A stretch of 64,000 nt of DNA from Leeuwenhoekiella aestuarii (GCF_004104055.1 NZ_QOVJ01000001.1:248001-312000), one strand, 5' to 3'. Counted from the first letter of the stretch, positions 9,685 through 19,244 are shown. The notes: generated by a model from the letters alone, not told the origin. A program made the numbers and translations.

Positions 9685-11049
9685 TTAATAGTGAAAATGC
9701 TCGCTTTCTACTAAGAATGGGTTATTCTTAGGCCTCAATGATACTTTAGCTAATCCCATACCTACCATCAAGATAAATAGACCCAAGAAGAAAAGTAACG
9801 CAGCGAATTCTGTAATTCCGAATGACCAGTAAGGGCCAACAGTTGATGGCATAACCAAAAGGAATATATCTATGTAGTGACCTACAAGAATAATAACACC
9901 AGCTATTACCACAAACCAGGACACACGTTTGAAATCACTATTCATCAAAATAACAATAGGGAATACAAAGTTAATGATAATCATTCCGAAGAAGATAGGG
10001 TTGTACTCTTGTATTCTTAAGATAAAGTATGTTACTTCTTCAGGTATATTTGCGTACCAAATCAACATAAATTGACCAAACCATAAATAGGTCCAGAATA
10101 CACTAAACCCAAACATAAACTTCGCAAGATCATGTAAGTGGCTATCATTTACAAATTCTAATTTACCAATAGCTTTTAAAGAAACAGTTACAATAGCTAT
10201 AACGGTTACTGCAGATACAATAATACTTGCGAAAATATACCATGCAAATAGTGTACTGTACCAGTGTGGTGTCATAGACATAAACCAGTCCCAAGCCATT
10301 GTTGATTCAGTTACTATAAAGAAAGCTAAGAAATAAACTGAATACTTGAATAAGTTTTTATAAGGCTTTAAATCCTCTGCATCATCCATTGCAAGAGAGT
10401 TCTTTCTTGCAAAGTGACGATACAAATTCCACCCTATAACATAGATTATACCTCTAATTAACCAAAATGGAAAATTTAAATATCCAGATTTTTCCTGAAG
10501 AATAGAATCTTCTGCGACTAACTCATGATTTTGCCAAGGATAAAAGTGTTCTCCTGCGAATATTACTATAAGTAAAACAATAACAGATCCCGGAAGTAAA
10601 TAATTGGTAATACCTTCCATCACTCTAAAGAGGACCGGAGACCAACCCGCCTGTGCTGCGGTTTGTATTGCATAAAAAACTAAAGTTCCTAGAGCGATCA
10701 TCATAAAGAAAAAAGCAGCAACAAAAGCAGCAGACCAAGGCTTGGTTTGCATTTGATGTAAAACGTGCTCCATATGCTCACCATCTTCGTGCGCATCGTG
10801 TCCCAAATCTTTATCTTGAGCCATCGCGTGTTCAGAATATCCGTGCTCCTGACGAACTTCGTCAACAAAATTTGCTTCCTCGTGACTCGCTTCTTCACCA
10901 GAACCGTGATGCTCCTCATGAGAAGCCAGGATTTCGCTTGCTTCTTCAACTGTGCTGGGTACAGATAAAAATCCAAATACCAAACCTATCAGTCCAAGAA
11001 CCATACAAACTATGGCGAAAAGTCTTAATTTACTTGATAACATGTACAT
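9685..11049 (-). CDS. actF: Alternative complex III subunit ActF (quinol:cytochrome c oxidoreductase membrane subunit)
   Basis: One of the two large membrane subunits of alternative complex III, related to the NrfD/PsrC fold and to ActC, helping hold the quinol path and proposed proton channel. The 454-residue protein has about ten hydrophobic segments after an N-terminal helix. Between the first and second helices, residues 35-100 form an unusually charged loop rich in His, Glu and Asp (for example EEHHGSGEEASHEE and HDAHEDGEHMEH). It follows actE by 23 bases and precedes ctaC, as expected for the act-cta order known in Bacteroidota. Family assignment is strong; a role for the acidic loop is not known. 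Confidence 0.94.
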   Translation of the reverse strand: MYMLSSKLRLFAIVCMVLGLIGLVFGFLSVPSTVEEASEILASHEEHHGSGEEASHEEANFVDEVRQEHGYSEHAMAQDKDLGHDAHEDGEHMEHVLHQMQTKPWSAAFVAAFFFMMIALGTLVFYAIQTAAQAGWSPVLFRVMEGITNYLLPGSVIVLLIVIFAGEHFYPWQNHELVAEDSILQEKSGYLNFPFWLIRGIIYVIGWNLYRHFARKNSLAMDDAEDLKPYKNLFKYSVYFLAFFIVTESTMAWDWFMSMTPHWYSTLFAWYIFASIIVSAVTVIAIVTVSLKAIGKLEFVNDSHLHDLAKFMFGFSVFWTYLWFGQFMLIWYANIPEEVTYFILRIQEYNPIFFGMIIINFVFPIVILMNSDFKRVSWFVVIAGVIILVGHYIDIFLLVMPSTVGPYWSFGITEFAALLFFLGLFILMVGMGLAKVSLRPKNNPFLVESEHFHY

Positions 11050-11072
11050 AATTTTGAAATATCCTGCCTTTA

Positions 11073-11732
11073 TTATTCTTCAGTTTGCGCTTCTTCTGTC
11101 ATTTGATGCTCTTCAACAGGCTCATCAGCAGCAGCTGTTTGAGAAGATTCTTCATTTTCAAATGCTCTTTTAGGTTTTCCGTCAAGTGCATCTTTCAAAT
11201 CAATAACATAATGATTAATCAACCACAATTCTTCTTCCGTAGTTTGAGATGCATATGACCCCATTGTGTTTAGACCATAATAAGTAACGTGATATATACT
11301 ACCTTCTGTAATAGCACGACCCTGATCATTATATGCAGGAACACCTAAAACTTTTTCTCGCTTAGCTAATGTTCCTTTTCCATCACCTTTATCACCGTGG
11401 CAAATTGCACAGTAAATAGTATAAAGAGCTTTTCCTTTATTTAGATTATCTTCTGTGTATGGTACGGGATTTTTAAGATTCGCTTTTGCTGCCTCATAAC
11501 CTTCCGGAGTATTTTCATAACCATAAGGCATCCAACCACGAGAAACACTACCTTCAGCAGGTTGCATCGCTTCCATTCCGTTAGGGAATACATCATAATT
11601 ACCATAAGTCTCATAACTTACTTCTTCATACATGTTAGGCATGTACTGGTAATTTCTATAGTCTTTATCTTGACAAGAGGCCACTAAAACCAGCATTACC
11701 AATGAACCTAATATTTGAATACTATTTCTCAT
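11073..11732 (-). CDS. actE: Alternative complex III subunit ActE, mono-heme cytochrome c lipoprotein
   Basis: A 219-residue periplasmic cytochrome anchored by lipid. The signal peptide ends in a lipobox LVASC, giving a lipidated Cys20. A single heme c motif CAICH is at residues 108-112, in a class I cytochrome c context (GKALYTIYCAICHGDKGDGKG has the typical layout), with a likely Met ligand in the TMGSYAS segment near residue 157. The last 35 residues are acidic and low in complexity. In the known alternative complex III the ActE heme is the exit point to the oxidase. It overlaps neither neighbour but is only three bases from actD, inside the operon. Confidence 0.95.
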   Translation of the reverse strand: MRNSIQILGSLVMLVLVASCQDKDYRNYQYMPNMYEEVSYETYGNYDVFPNGMEAMQPAEGSVSRGWMPYGYENTPEGYEAAKANLKNPVPYTEDNLNKGKALYTIYCAICHGDKGDGKGTLAKREKVLGVPAYNDQGRAITEGSIYHVTYYGLNTMGSYASQTTEEELWLINHYVIDLKDALDGKPKRAFENEESSQTAAADEPVEEHQMTEEAQTEE

Positions 11733-11735
11733 TTG

Positions 11736-12275
11736 TTAAGCGTGTTCTTCATTATGAATTAGACTTATCTCAGATGCACCTGTATCGTATAAAAACTTAG
11801 AAAGTGTATCAAGATCGTGATCAGCTGCATCTACTTCAATTAGAAAATGATCATCTGTTGTTCTAACATCAGGATTTTCAGCTTTTTTAAAAGGCCATAT
11901 TCTACTTCTCATATAGAACGTAATAACCATCAAGTGAGCTGCAAAAAAGACAGTCAATTCAAACATAATTGGCACAAAAGCAGGCATATTCTGTAAATAA
12001 GAGAAACTAGGTTTACCACCTATGTTTCTTGGCCAGTCTTCGATCATTATAAAATTCATCATCAAAGTTGCCACACTAAGACCTATAAGTCCATAAATAA
12101 ACGAGCATATAGCAAGACGTGTATGAGGAAGTCCCATTGCCTTATCTAATCCGTGAACCGGAAAAGGTGTATATACCTCAATAATTCTATAATGCTTAGA
12201 ACGCAACTCTTTAACCGCTTTCATGAGAATATCATCATCATTATAAAGCACGTGTAATACGTTTCCTGATGCCAT
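11736..12275 (-). CDS. actD: Alternative complex III subunit ActD (DUF3341)
   Basis: A 179-residue protein of the DUF3341/ActD family. It has a small cytoplasmic alpha/beta domain of about 60 residues (VLHVLYNDDDILMKAVKELR and a VYTPFPVHGLDKAMGL motif typical of the family), two membrane helices near residues 58-80 and 97-122, and a C-terminal soluble part. ActD has no cofactor and packs against ActC/ActF in the known complex. It starts two bases after actC stops and ends three bases before actE begins, so it is embedded in the operon. Confidence 0.95.
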   Translation of the reverse strand: MASGNVLHVLYNDDDILMKAVKELRSKHYRIIEVYTPFPVHGLDKAMGLPHTRLAICSFIYGLIGLSVATLMMNFIMIEDWPRNIGGKPSFSYLQNMPAFVPIMFELTVFFAAHLMVITFYMRSRIWPFKKAENPDVRTTDDHFLIEVDAADHDLDTLSKFLYDTGASEISLIHNEEHA

Positions 12276-12277
12276 AA

Positions 12278-14065
12278 TTATTGTTTAAGATTTTGTGCCT
12301 GACCTGCCCAATCATCGCGCTCTGCTCTACCAGGAAACGCATCGATAATCTCATCTAGAAGGTCATATTCTGTTTTTGTCATTTTACTAACCTGATCGTA
12401 GGTATAAATACCTAACTGATGTAATTTTTGCTCCAGTACTGGACCTACCCCACTGATTTTCTTCAAGTCATCTGCCGTTTGTGTTGCAGGATCATAAGTA
12501 CCAATTTTAGCAAGCATTAAATCTATTTCAGATTTTTTAGATTCGGTATCAACTAATGCATCTGCATGAACAGTAGACTGATGATACGTATTAGCAGCAT
12601 TTGATGCTGAAGCTAAATTTGTTCTTTCAGCATATGTAGAAGTACGAGCATCTGCAGCCGTACCTGCCAAATCTTCACCAGACTCTCTTATTCTCTTATA
12701 ACGTGCTCCAGAAGACTTAAGAATACTCTTAACCTCTGCTTGTGCAATTACAGGGAATGTTCTTGCATATAATAAGAATAATACAAAGAAGAATCCTATT
12801 GTCCCAACAAATACACCTATATCTACAAAGGTAGGCTGAAACATTGACCAAGATGAAGCTAGGCGGTCTTTACTCAAACAGATTACAATAATATCAAAAC
12901 GCTCAAACCACATACCTATATTGATAATCAAGGCAACGATAAAAGTCCAAACTATATTTCTTCTCCATTTCTTAACCCAAAGTGTAAGTGGCACAATAAG
13001 GTTACAAATAATAAGTGCCCAAAATGCCCACCAGTAAGGACCAGTTGCCGCACCAAAAGAAAGGTATGTGTAATTCTCATAAGGAACACCAGAATACCAT
13101 CCGATAAAATATTCAGTCAAATAAGCAACCGTCACAATACCACCGGTAAGCAAGATTACTTTGTTCATAAATTCAATATGAACGATTGTTATATAATTTT
13201 CAAGATTAACAACCTTACGCATAACAAGAAGCAAGGTCTGTACCATTGCAAATCCTGAAAAAATTGCACCCGCCACAAAATATGGAGGAAAGATCGTACT
13301 ATGCCATCCAGGTACTACCGAAGTAGCAAAGTCAAAAGATACAATAGTATGCACCGAAAGTACAAGTGGTGTTGCAAGACCCGCAAGAACTAATGACACT
13401 TCTTCAAAACGTTGCCAATCTTTTGCACGCCCACTCCAACCGAAACTTAATATTCCGTAGATTTTTTGTTGAAAAGGACTCTTAGTACGGTCTCTGATCA
13501 TTGCAAAATCTGGCAACAACCCTGTCCACCAGAAAACCAACGACACAGAAAGATAAGTAGAAATTGCAAACACATCCCAAAGTAGGGGAGAATTGAAGTT
13601 TACCCAAAGTGAACCAAATTGGTTAGGAATAGGTAAGACCCAATATGCTAACCAAGGACGTCCCATGTGGATAATAGGAAATAAACCAGCTTGAACAACC
13701 GCAAAAATGGTCATTGCTTCTGCAGAACGGTTAATTGCCATACGCCACTTTTGACGGAATAACAATAGTACCGCTGAAATAAGCGTCCCCGCGTGACCAA
13801 TACCTACCCACCAAACGAAGTTGGTTATATCCCAGGCCCAGCCTATAGTTTTGTTAAGACCCCATACTCCAATACCTGTAGACACTGTATAAACAATACA
13901 GCCAAGACCCCACAAGAATGCGATTAGCGCTATAGAAAAAACAATCCACCAAGATTTATTGGCCTTTCCTAAGATAGGAGCACCTACGTCCACGCTGATG
14001 TCGTGGTAAGATTTCTCTCCAAGAATCAAAGGCTCTCTTATGGGTGCTTCGTAGTGTGACGACAT
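12278..14065 (-). CDS. actC: Alternative complex III subunit ActC (NrfD-like) with C-terminal helix-hairpin-helix tail
   Basis: The main quinol-binding membrane subunit of alternative complex III, of the NrfD/PsrC family, with about ten helices up to residue 450. Recognisable segments are FVWWVGIGHAGTLISA and IIHMGRPW near residues 87-140. After the last helix there is an extra cytoplasmic tail of about 140 residues. Residues 455-530 are a low-complexity, Ala/Thr/Ser-rich linker; residues 532-595 form a compact domain with the pattern DDLKKISGVGPVLEQKL and ERDDWAGQA, which matches the helix-hairpin-helix domain found at the end of some NuoE and ribosomal L21 proteins. ActC proteins usually stop soon after the last helix, so this is a fusion or extension. 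Confidence 0.93.
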   Translation of the reverse strand: MSSHYEAPIREPLILGEKSYHDISVDVGAPILGKANKSWWIVFSIALIAFLWGLGCIVYTVSTGIGVWGLNKTIGWAWDITNFVWWVGIGHAGTLISAVLLLFRQKWRMAINRSAEAMTIFAVVQAGLFPIIHMGRPWLAYWVLPIPNQFGSLWVNFNSPLLWDVFAISTYLSVSLVFWWTGLLPDFAMIRDRTKSPFQQKIYGILSFGWSGRAKDWQRFEEVSLVLAGLATPLVLSVHTIVSFDFATSVVPGWHSTIFPPYFVAGAIFSGFAMVQTLLLVMRKVVNLENYITIVHIEFMNKVILLTGGIVTVAYLTEYFIGWYSGVPYENYTYLSFGAATGPYWWAFWALIICNLIVPLTLWVKKWRRNIVWTFIVALIINIGMWFERFDIIVICLSKDRLASSWSMFQPTFVDIGVFVGTIGFFFVLFLLYARTFPVIAQAEVKSILKSSGARYKRIRESGEDLAGTAADARTSTYAERTNLASASNAANTYHQSTVHADALVDTESKKSEIDLMLAKIGTYDPATQTADDLKKISGVGPVLEQKLHQLGIYTYDQVSKMTKTEYDLLDEIIDAFPGRAERDDWAGQAQNLKQ

Positions 14066-14097
14066 ATTAATATATTGATATTTATTTTAAACTAAAT

Positions 14098-17000
14098 TTA
14101 AGCTTCAGCAGTATTCTTAACTTTTACATGATAGAACACATTAGGCTTCACACCTATATCTTCCAGTAAATAATACTTACGTTTATCGTTTTTCAACGCT
14201 ACAATTTCAGAGTCTTCCATGTTTACATCTCCAAATTTAATAGCACCGTTATCACAAGCGTTACTACAAGCAGTTGCAAACTCACCATCCTCAACAGCTC
14301 TACCCTCACGTTTAGCATCAAGAATTGTTTTCTGAGTCATTTGAATACAGAAAGAACATTTCTCCATCACACCACGAGAACGTACAGTCACGTCTGGATT
14401 AAGAACCATACGACCTAAGTCATTGTTCATATTATAATCAAACTCATCATTCTCGCTATACAAGAACCAGTTGAATCGACGTACTTTATAAGGACAGTTA
14501 TTCGCACAGTAACGGGTACCTACACAACGGTTATAAGTCATTTGATTTTGACCCTGTCTACCATGACCAATTGCAGCTACCGGGCAAACAGTTTCACAAG
14601 GAGCGTGATTACAATGCTGACACATTACAGGTTGAAATGCAACCTCTGGATTATCGTAAGATTGCTTCTCAACAACAGAATAGCTATCGAAAGCTGGAAG
14701 CTCCTCAAGAGTCTTAGTTTCCTCTTCAAAAGTATCAGCAGAAGAATAGTAACGATCTATACGCAACCAGTGCATATCTCTAAAGTTTCTAACCTCTTGC
14801 TTACCTACTACAGGAACATTGTTTTCCGCGTGACAAGCAATAACACAAGCACCACAACCAGTACAAGCATTCAAGTCAATAGAAAGATTAAAATGAGGCC
14901 CCATGGTGTCATCAAAAGACTCCCAAATGTCTGCATTTTTATCACGAACAGAAATTTCAGAATGGTTGTAATCAACTTCTCCTACCGGATTCCAAGCGTG
15001 AATATCTTTAGTATTAAAAATCTCTAAAGTAGTCTCACGAACGATATCATCCGCACGACCAGCCATTGTATTTTGCATCTGCACACAAGCAAACTCATGC
15101 CATCCGCTAGCTTTCTCAATCTTAACAGATTGAGTAGCATTAAACTCTTTATATAATGGGTAAGCATTAACACCTACCTGCATTTCTTCTTGTACAGCTG
15201 CTTTTTTACCATAACCCAAAGCCAAACCAACTGAGCCAGGAGCTTGACCAGGCTGAATGTAAACCGGCACATTTTCTAAAGTAACACCATCTAAAGTAAC
15301 ATTCACATAGCTACCATTTAGAGCACCTTTAGATGTAATCTCATTCTCAACACCTAACTTATCAGCATCAACTTTTGACATAGTCAAATAGTTATCCCAA
15401 GAAGTTCTGGTTATAGGATCTGGAAATTCCTGCAACCAAGGATTATTGGCTTGCTGACCATCACCAAGACCTGTACTTGAATACAGAGTCAATTCATAAC
15501 CAGAAGCACCACCATCTTGATTTAATGCAGCTAAAGCACTCGATAAAGAAATAGCTCCATTTTCAGAAGAACTAGACATCTCTGCAGTTTCCTCTTCTAC
15601 TGAAGCTTCAACAGTACCAGTAACAAAACCATCATGTAAAGCTTGATTCCAACTTACAGAAGTATTACTCCAATTATTTTTAAGATAATCGTAATATTTC
15701 AAATCTTGACCAACCCAAGTCAACAAAGTGTCTTGAAATTGTCTTGTATTAAATAAAGGTCTAATTGTAGGCTGAGTTAAACAGATCTGACCTTTTTTTA
15801 TTTCCACATCACCCCAAGATTCTAAATAATGCGGAGCAGGAGCCAGATAATTACAAAGCAAACCTGTCTCGTCTTCTTTCATATTAAAAGAAACCTTAAC
15901 ATCAACCTTCTCTAAACCGGTTTTAAATGCTTCCACATCAGGCAGACTATACGCCGGGTTAACACCAGCAACAAGAATAGCACCCACAGCACCAGCATTC
16001 ATATCCTGAATCAATTGCTGAACCGCCTGAGCATCACCCTGACGTGTCATTTTTGGAGCTCGCACATCAATAACAGAACTACCTAGAGTCTCATTAATTG
16101 AAAGCGCAACAGCCTGAGCATTTACATCCTGAACACCTGTAACAAAAACACCTTTACTTCCGGCATTTTTTAATTGCTTTGCAGCACTCTTTACAGCCTC
16201 ATCAAGCTCCGGAGAAAGACCTGTATTAGAACTACCTCCAGCAACAATACTTTGTATTGCAGCAACAGCCTTCTTCTGCTCACTAGGCGTCATCGGTACT
16301 CTCTTATCTGCATTCGCGCCAGACAAGGTCATATTTGCCTCAAACTGAACGTGACGCGACATTTTACCATCCTTTGGAACACGGCTTTTTGAATAGCTTG
16401 GCCCGAAACCACCACCCTGCCAGTCACCAAGAATATCAGCACCAACAGAGATGATTACTTCAGCTTCAGAAAAATCATAATCTGGTAATGCACGCATTCC
16501 ATACTTACTTTCAAAAGCATCTAAAGCATCGTTTTCTGAAATCGCGTCATAAACCACATGTTTAACATTTGGATAAGCTGCGCTAAATTCAGAAATCAAT
16601 TTTGAAGTTGAAGGACTAGCAAAAGTCTGTGTTAATAACACAATACTCTTACCTCCTAAATTATTTAATTTATCACCCAACTGACTATCTAATTCTTCCC
16701 AAGAAGCATCGGCACCATCAATTTTAGGCCCTTGTAAACGCTTAGTATCGTACATTGACAATACAGAAGCATGAACTCTTGCATTATTACCCCCTAAAGA
16801 AGCCGCAAGTTTGTTATTTTCAATTTTAATAGGTCTTCCTTCGCGTGTTTTTACCAAAACACTTGCAAAATCAAAACCATCCGCCATTGTTGTAGCATAA
16901 TAATCTGCTTTACCAGGAGTAATACGCTCTGGAGCAACCACGTAAGGAATTGATTTATTCACAGGCCCTTCACACGCAGCAAGTGTTGCAGCAGCAGTAG

Positions 17001-17184
17001 AAAAACCTACATACTTTAAGAAATCACGACGCGTAGTAGATGAAGCATCTAACGAATCTTTATCGCCAAGAAATTCATCCATCGGAATCTCTTGCGCAAA
17101 CTCATTCTGTTTAAGCGCCTCAACAATAGAGCTATTTTCATTTAGCTCCTCAACACTTTTCCAGTATTTCTTGTTTGATGACAT
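14098..17184 (-). CDS. actB: Alternative complex III subunit ActB (molybdopterin-oxidoreductase-like / iron-sulfur fusion)
   Basis: The large peripheral subunit of alternative complex III, 1028 residues. A twin-arginine motif TRRDFLKYVG at residues 51-60 and a lipobox-like LAAC at Cys71 direct it across the inner membrane. The N-terminal two thirds resemble a molybdopterin oxidoreductase but this domain in ActB is known to lack the cofactor. The C-terminal third is a four-cluster ferredoxin-like domain: CTGCGACVIACHAE, CQHCNHAPCETVCP, CVGTRYCANNCPY, and a final set in CSFCIQMTQ with ACSNACDNGA. These pass electrons between the quinol site and the ActA hemes. The N-terminal 40 residues before the twin-arginine motif are typical of the family. 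Confidence 0.96.
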   Translation of the reverse strand: MSSNKKYWKSVEELNENSSIVEALKQNEFAQEIPMDEFLGDKDSLDASSTTRRDFLKYVGFSTAAATLAACEGPVNKSIPYVVAPERITPGKADYYATTMADGFDFASVLVKTREGRPIKIENNKLAASLGGNNARVHASVLSMYDTKRLQGPKIDGADASWEELDSQLGDKLNNLGGKSIVLLTQTFASPSTSKLISEFSAAYPNVKHVVYDAISENDALDAFESKYGMRALPDYDFSEAEVIISVGADILGDWQGGGFGPSYSKSRVPKDGKMSRHVQFEANMTLSGANADKRVPMTPSEQKKAVAAIQSIVAGGSSNTGLSPELDEAVKSAAKQLKNAGSKGVFVTGVQDVNAQAVALSINETLGSSVIDVRAPKMTRQGDAQAVQQLIQDMNAGAVGAILVAGVNPAYSLPDVEAFKTGLEKVDVKVSFNMKEDETGLLCNYLAPAPHYLESWGDVEIKKGQICLTQPTIRPLFNTRQFQDTLLTWVGQDLKYYDYLKNNWSNTSVSWNQALHDGFVTGTVEASVEEETAEMSSSSENGAISLSSALAALNQDGGASGYELTLYSSTGLGDGQQANNPWLQEFPDPITRTSWDNYLTMSKVDADKLGVENEITSKGALNGSYVNVTLDGVTLENVPVYIQPGQAPGSVGLALGYGKKAAVQEEMQVGVNAYPLYKEFNATQSVKIEKASGWHEFACVQMQNTMAGRADDIVRETTLEIFNTKDIHAWNPVGEVDYNHSEISVRDKNADIWESFDDTMGPHFNLSIDLNACTGCGACVIACHAENNVPVVGKQEVRNFRDMHWLRIDRYYSSADTFEEETKTLEELPAFDSYSVVEKQSYDNPEVAFQPVMCQHCNHAPCETVCPVAAIGHGRQGQNQMTYNRCVGTRYCANNCPYKVRRFNWFLYSENDEFDYNMNNDLGRMVLNPDVTVRSRGVMEKCSFCIQMTQKTILDAKREGRAVEDGEFATACSNACDNGAIKFGDVNMEDSEIVALKNDKRKYYLLEDIGVKPNVFYHVKVKNTAEA

Positions 17185-17243
17185 AAAATCTATTGTTATT
17201 TATTTTGGAACGCGAGTTAGACTACACGTATTCTTAAACTCTA

Positions 17244-18587
17244 TTAATAGTGACACTTACCACACTCAAGTCCTCCCATTTGAGCAGCAGTCAATTGCTC
17301 AACTCCATACTTCTTAGAAAGCTCTTCATGAATTTTCTCGTAATAAGGATTACCATCCATTTTTACGTTAGTCTCACGGTGACAGTTAATACACCACCCC
17401 ATCGTCAATGGAGCATTTTGATACATAATTTCCATCTCCTCAACAGGACCGTGACAAGTTTGACACTGCACACCCGCTACACTCACGTGCTGAGAATGAT
17501 TAAAATATGCAAAGTCAGGAAGCTTATGAATTCGAACCCATTCTACCGCCTGAGTTTCCCCAGAATAAGATTGAGTTGCAGGATCCCATCCTGTTGCCTT
17601 GTATAATTTCTGAATTTCTTTATCATAAAATTCTTTTGAGTAGTCTTCAGTAACAGAACTAAATTCTGAAGTCTGGTCTGCAACCTCACTAATACTTTTG
17701 TGACAGTTCATACAAACATTAAGAGAAGGTATACCTGAAGTTTTGCTAGTTCTGGCAGAAGAGTGACAATACTTACACTCAATCTGATTATCACCTGCGT
17801 GAATTCTATGTGAATAATGAATCGGCTGAATTGGCTGATAACCCTGATCAACACCCACCTGCATCATCCATCCGTAAGCAAAGTAAGCTCCGCCCAACAA
17901 AAGAACAATTACCGAAACCAAAACAAGGAATTGATTTTCAACAAAAGCTTTCCAGATTGGCTTGCGAGATTCTTTAACAGGAAGCTCAACACCTTGCGCT
18001 ACCGCAAACTTTCTAAGCGTATTGTTCACAAGAAACAGCACTGCCACAAGCATAACCAATACAACAGCAAGAATTGCAAGTATGATCGTACTTGAAACAC
18101 CACCACCTCCACCTTGACCAGCACCACCAGCTGCGTTAACAGGAGCAACAGGCTCTGGTTTAGGAGTATCAGTATACGCTAAGATATCATCAATATCAGC
18201 ATTAGTCAATTGCGGAAACAAGTTCATCGCAGTCCCACTATACTCTTCATAAATAGCTATAGCTTCAGGATCTCCTGAATCTCTCAACTCTTTATTGTTT
18301 TTGATCCAACGATACAACCAATCTCTGTCGCGACGCTCAGTAACATCATACAAAGCCGGCCCAGTTGCACGACTGTATAATTTATGACACGCAGCACAGT
18401 TAGCGTTAAACAAAGCTTTTCCGGCAGTGGCATCACCACCCTGAGCAGCAGCTGTGGTTTCTGACTCAGCAGCACCCTCATCAGTTGTTGCATCTTGAGC
18501 AAACACAATTGATGAAAAAGAAAGCAATAATGCTAAAGTGATTAAAGAAAATCGAGAAGCTGAATTAAGGTATTTACCCTGTTTCAT
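17244..18587 (-). CDS. actA: Alternative complex III subunit ActA, multiheme cytochrome c with fused N-terminal cytochrome domain
   Basis: A 447-residue periplasmic multiheme cytochrome that starts the operon. A signal peptide ends at VFAQ near residue 30. Six CXXCH heme motifs are visible: CAACH at 64-68 in a class I-like domain ending with a likely Met ligand (TAMNLFP), then CKYCH, CMNCH, CQTCH, CINCH and CGKCH in the C-terminal pentaheme domain; the last lies two residues before the end. The two parts are joined by a glycine-rich linker, a membrane helix near residues 165-187 and another near 218-242. The pentaheme part is the standard ActA; the N-terminal monoheme domain is an additional electron carrier. 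Confidence 0.95.
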   Translation of the reverse strand: MKQGKYLNSASRFSLITLALLLSFSSIVFAQDATTDEGAAESETTAAAQGGDATAGKALFNANCAACHKLYSRATGPALYDVTERRDRDWLYRWIKNNKELRDSGDPEAIAIYEEYSGTAMNLFPQLTNADIDDILAYTDTPKPEPVAPVNAAGGAGQGGGGGVSSTIILAILAVVLVMLVAVLFLVNNTLRKFAVAQGVELPVKESRKPIWKAFVENQFLVLVSVIVLLLGGAYFAYGWMMQVGVDQGYQPIQPIHYSHRIHAGDNQIECKYCHSSARTSKTSGIPSLNVCMNCHKSISEVADQTSEFSSVTEDYSKEFYDKEIQKLYKATGWDPATQSYSGETQAVEWVRIHKLPDFAYFNHSQHVSVAGVQCQTCHGPVEEMEIMYQNAPLTMGWCINCHRETNVKMDGNPYYEKIHEELSKKYGVEQLTAAQMGGLECGKCHY

Positions 18588-18676
18588 AGTATGATAGAAT
18601 TGTCATCTTAGCGCGGCACCAATCTGGGTGATTAAAAGCATCTACAAACTAGAAATAATGCCGACAAATTTGATGG

Positions 18677-18684
18677 CAAAAGTA
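18677..18684 (-). promoter_or_regulatory. Probable -7 promoter element of the act-cta operon
   Basis: TACTTTTG on the minus strand matches the Bacteroidetes -7 consensus TAnnTTTG, 90 bases upstream of the actA start. No clear TTTG is found at the -33 position, so the call rests on one half of the promoter. Confidence 0.45.
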
Positions 18685-18782
18685 AGACTTAGAAGTGGAT
18701 TTTTGAAGTGTTAGTAAAGCGTTAAAAGGTAATTTATATAAGTTCTAAATAATAAAAACTACACATTTTGAGTTATAACTTT

Positions 18783-18790
18783 TACTTTTG
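18783..18790 (+). promoter_or_regulatory. Probable -7 promoter element of the SPOR gene
   Basis: TACTTTTG matches TAnnTTTG and lies 18 bases before the ATG at 18808, which would give a leader of about 12 bases. The -33 element is not clear. Confidence 0.45.
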
Positions 18791-18807
18791 CTTAAACATT
18801 TTTTCTT

Positions 18808-19194
18808 ATGAAAAGAACTCTTATAAAACTTACTATATCCTGCCTTTTTGGTGGATTTTTAACATCTTCAACATACAGTCAGTCAGCAAACTCACGTATT
18901 ATTCAAGACGACAGACTACCTGAATTACTGAGACTTAAGTCTGAAATGACCGCTAATGATGAACTGACAGACCGCTATAAAATTCAGCTATTTTACGGCA
19001 ATATTACCGAAGCAAATAAAATACACAGCAAGTACAATTCTCAGTATGCCGAATGGAAGCCCAAAATCGTTTATGAGAGCCCTAACTATAAAGTTTGGGT
19101 AGGAAACTTCAGAAACCGACTTGAAGCAGACCAAGCGCTTTTACAGATCCAAAAAAACTTCCCAAATGCTTTTGTAATGAAACCAGAACGTTAG
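18808..19194 (+). CDS. Periplasmic SPOR-domain protein
   Basis: A 128-residue protein with a signal peptide (residues 1-24, ending near STYSQ) followed, from about residue 52, by a single SPOR domain: the pattern YKIQLFYGN ... YKVWVGNFRNRLEADQALLQI ... FPNAFVMK is typical. SPOR domains bind denuded peptidoglycan, usually at division sites. There is no membrane anchor, so the mature protein should be periplasmic or associated with the cell wall. It is transcribed alone, divergent from actA and convergent with infB, with a shared terminator. The domain is clear; the specific role is not. Confidence 0.88.
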   Translation: MKRTLIKLTISCLFGGFLTSSTYSQSANSRIIQDDRLPELLRLKSEMTANDELTDRYKIQLFYGNITEANKIHSKYNSQYAEWKPKIVYESPNYKVWVGNFRNRLEADQALLQIQKNFPNAFVMKPER

Positions 19195-19221
19195 AACTAA
19201 CGTGAAGCTTAAATAAAAAAA

Positions 19222-19244
19222 AGCCCTTGAAAATCTCAAGGGCT
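19222..19244. terminator. Bidirectional intrinsic terminator between the SPOR gene and infB
   Basis: A nine-base perfect stem (AGCCCTTGA with TCAAGGGCT) around a five-base loop, flanked by an A-run on the left and a T-run on the right. It lies between convergent genes and can serve both. Confidence 0.9.

Noticed and set aside
14542-15027. A 161-residue plus-strand frame inside actB
   Set aside because: It lies wholly opposite a conserved iron-sulfur domain, has no recognisable motif and is a frame shadow of actB.
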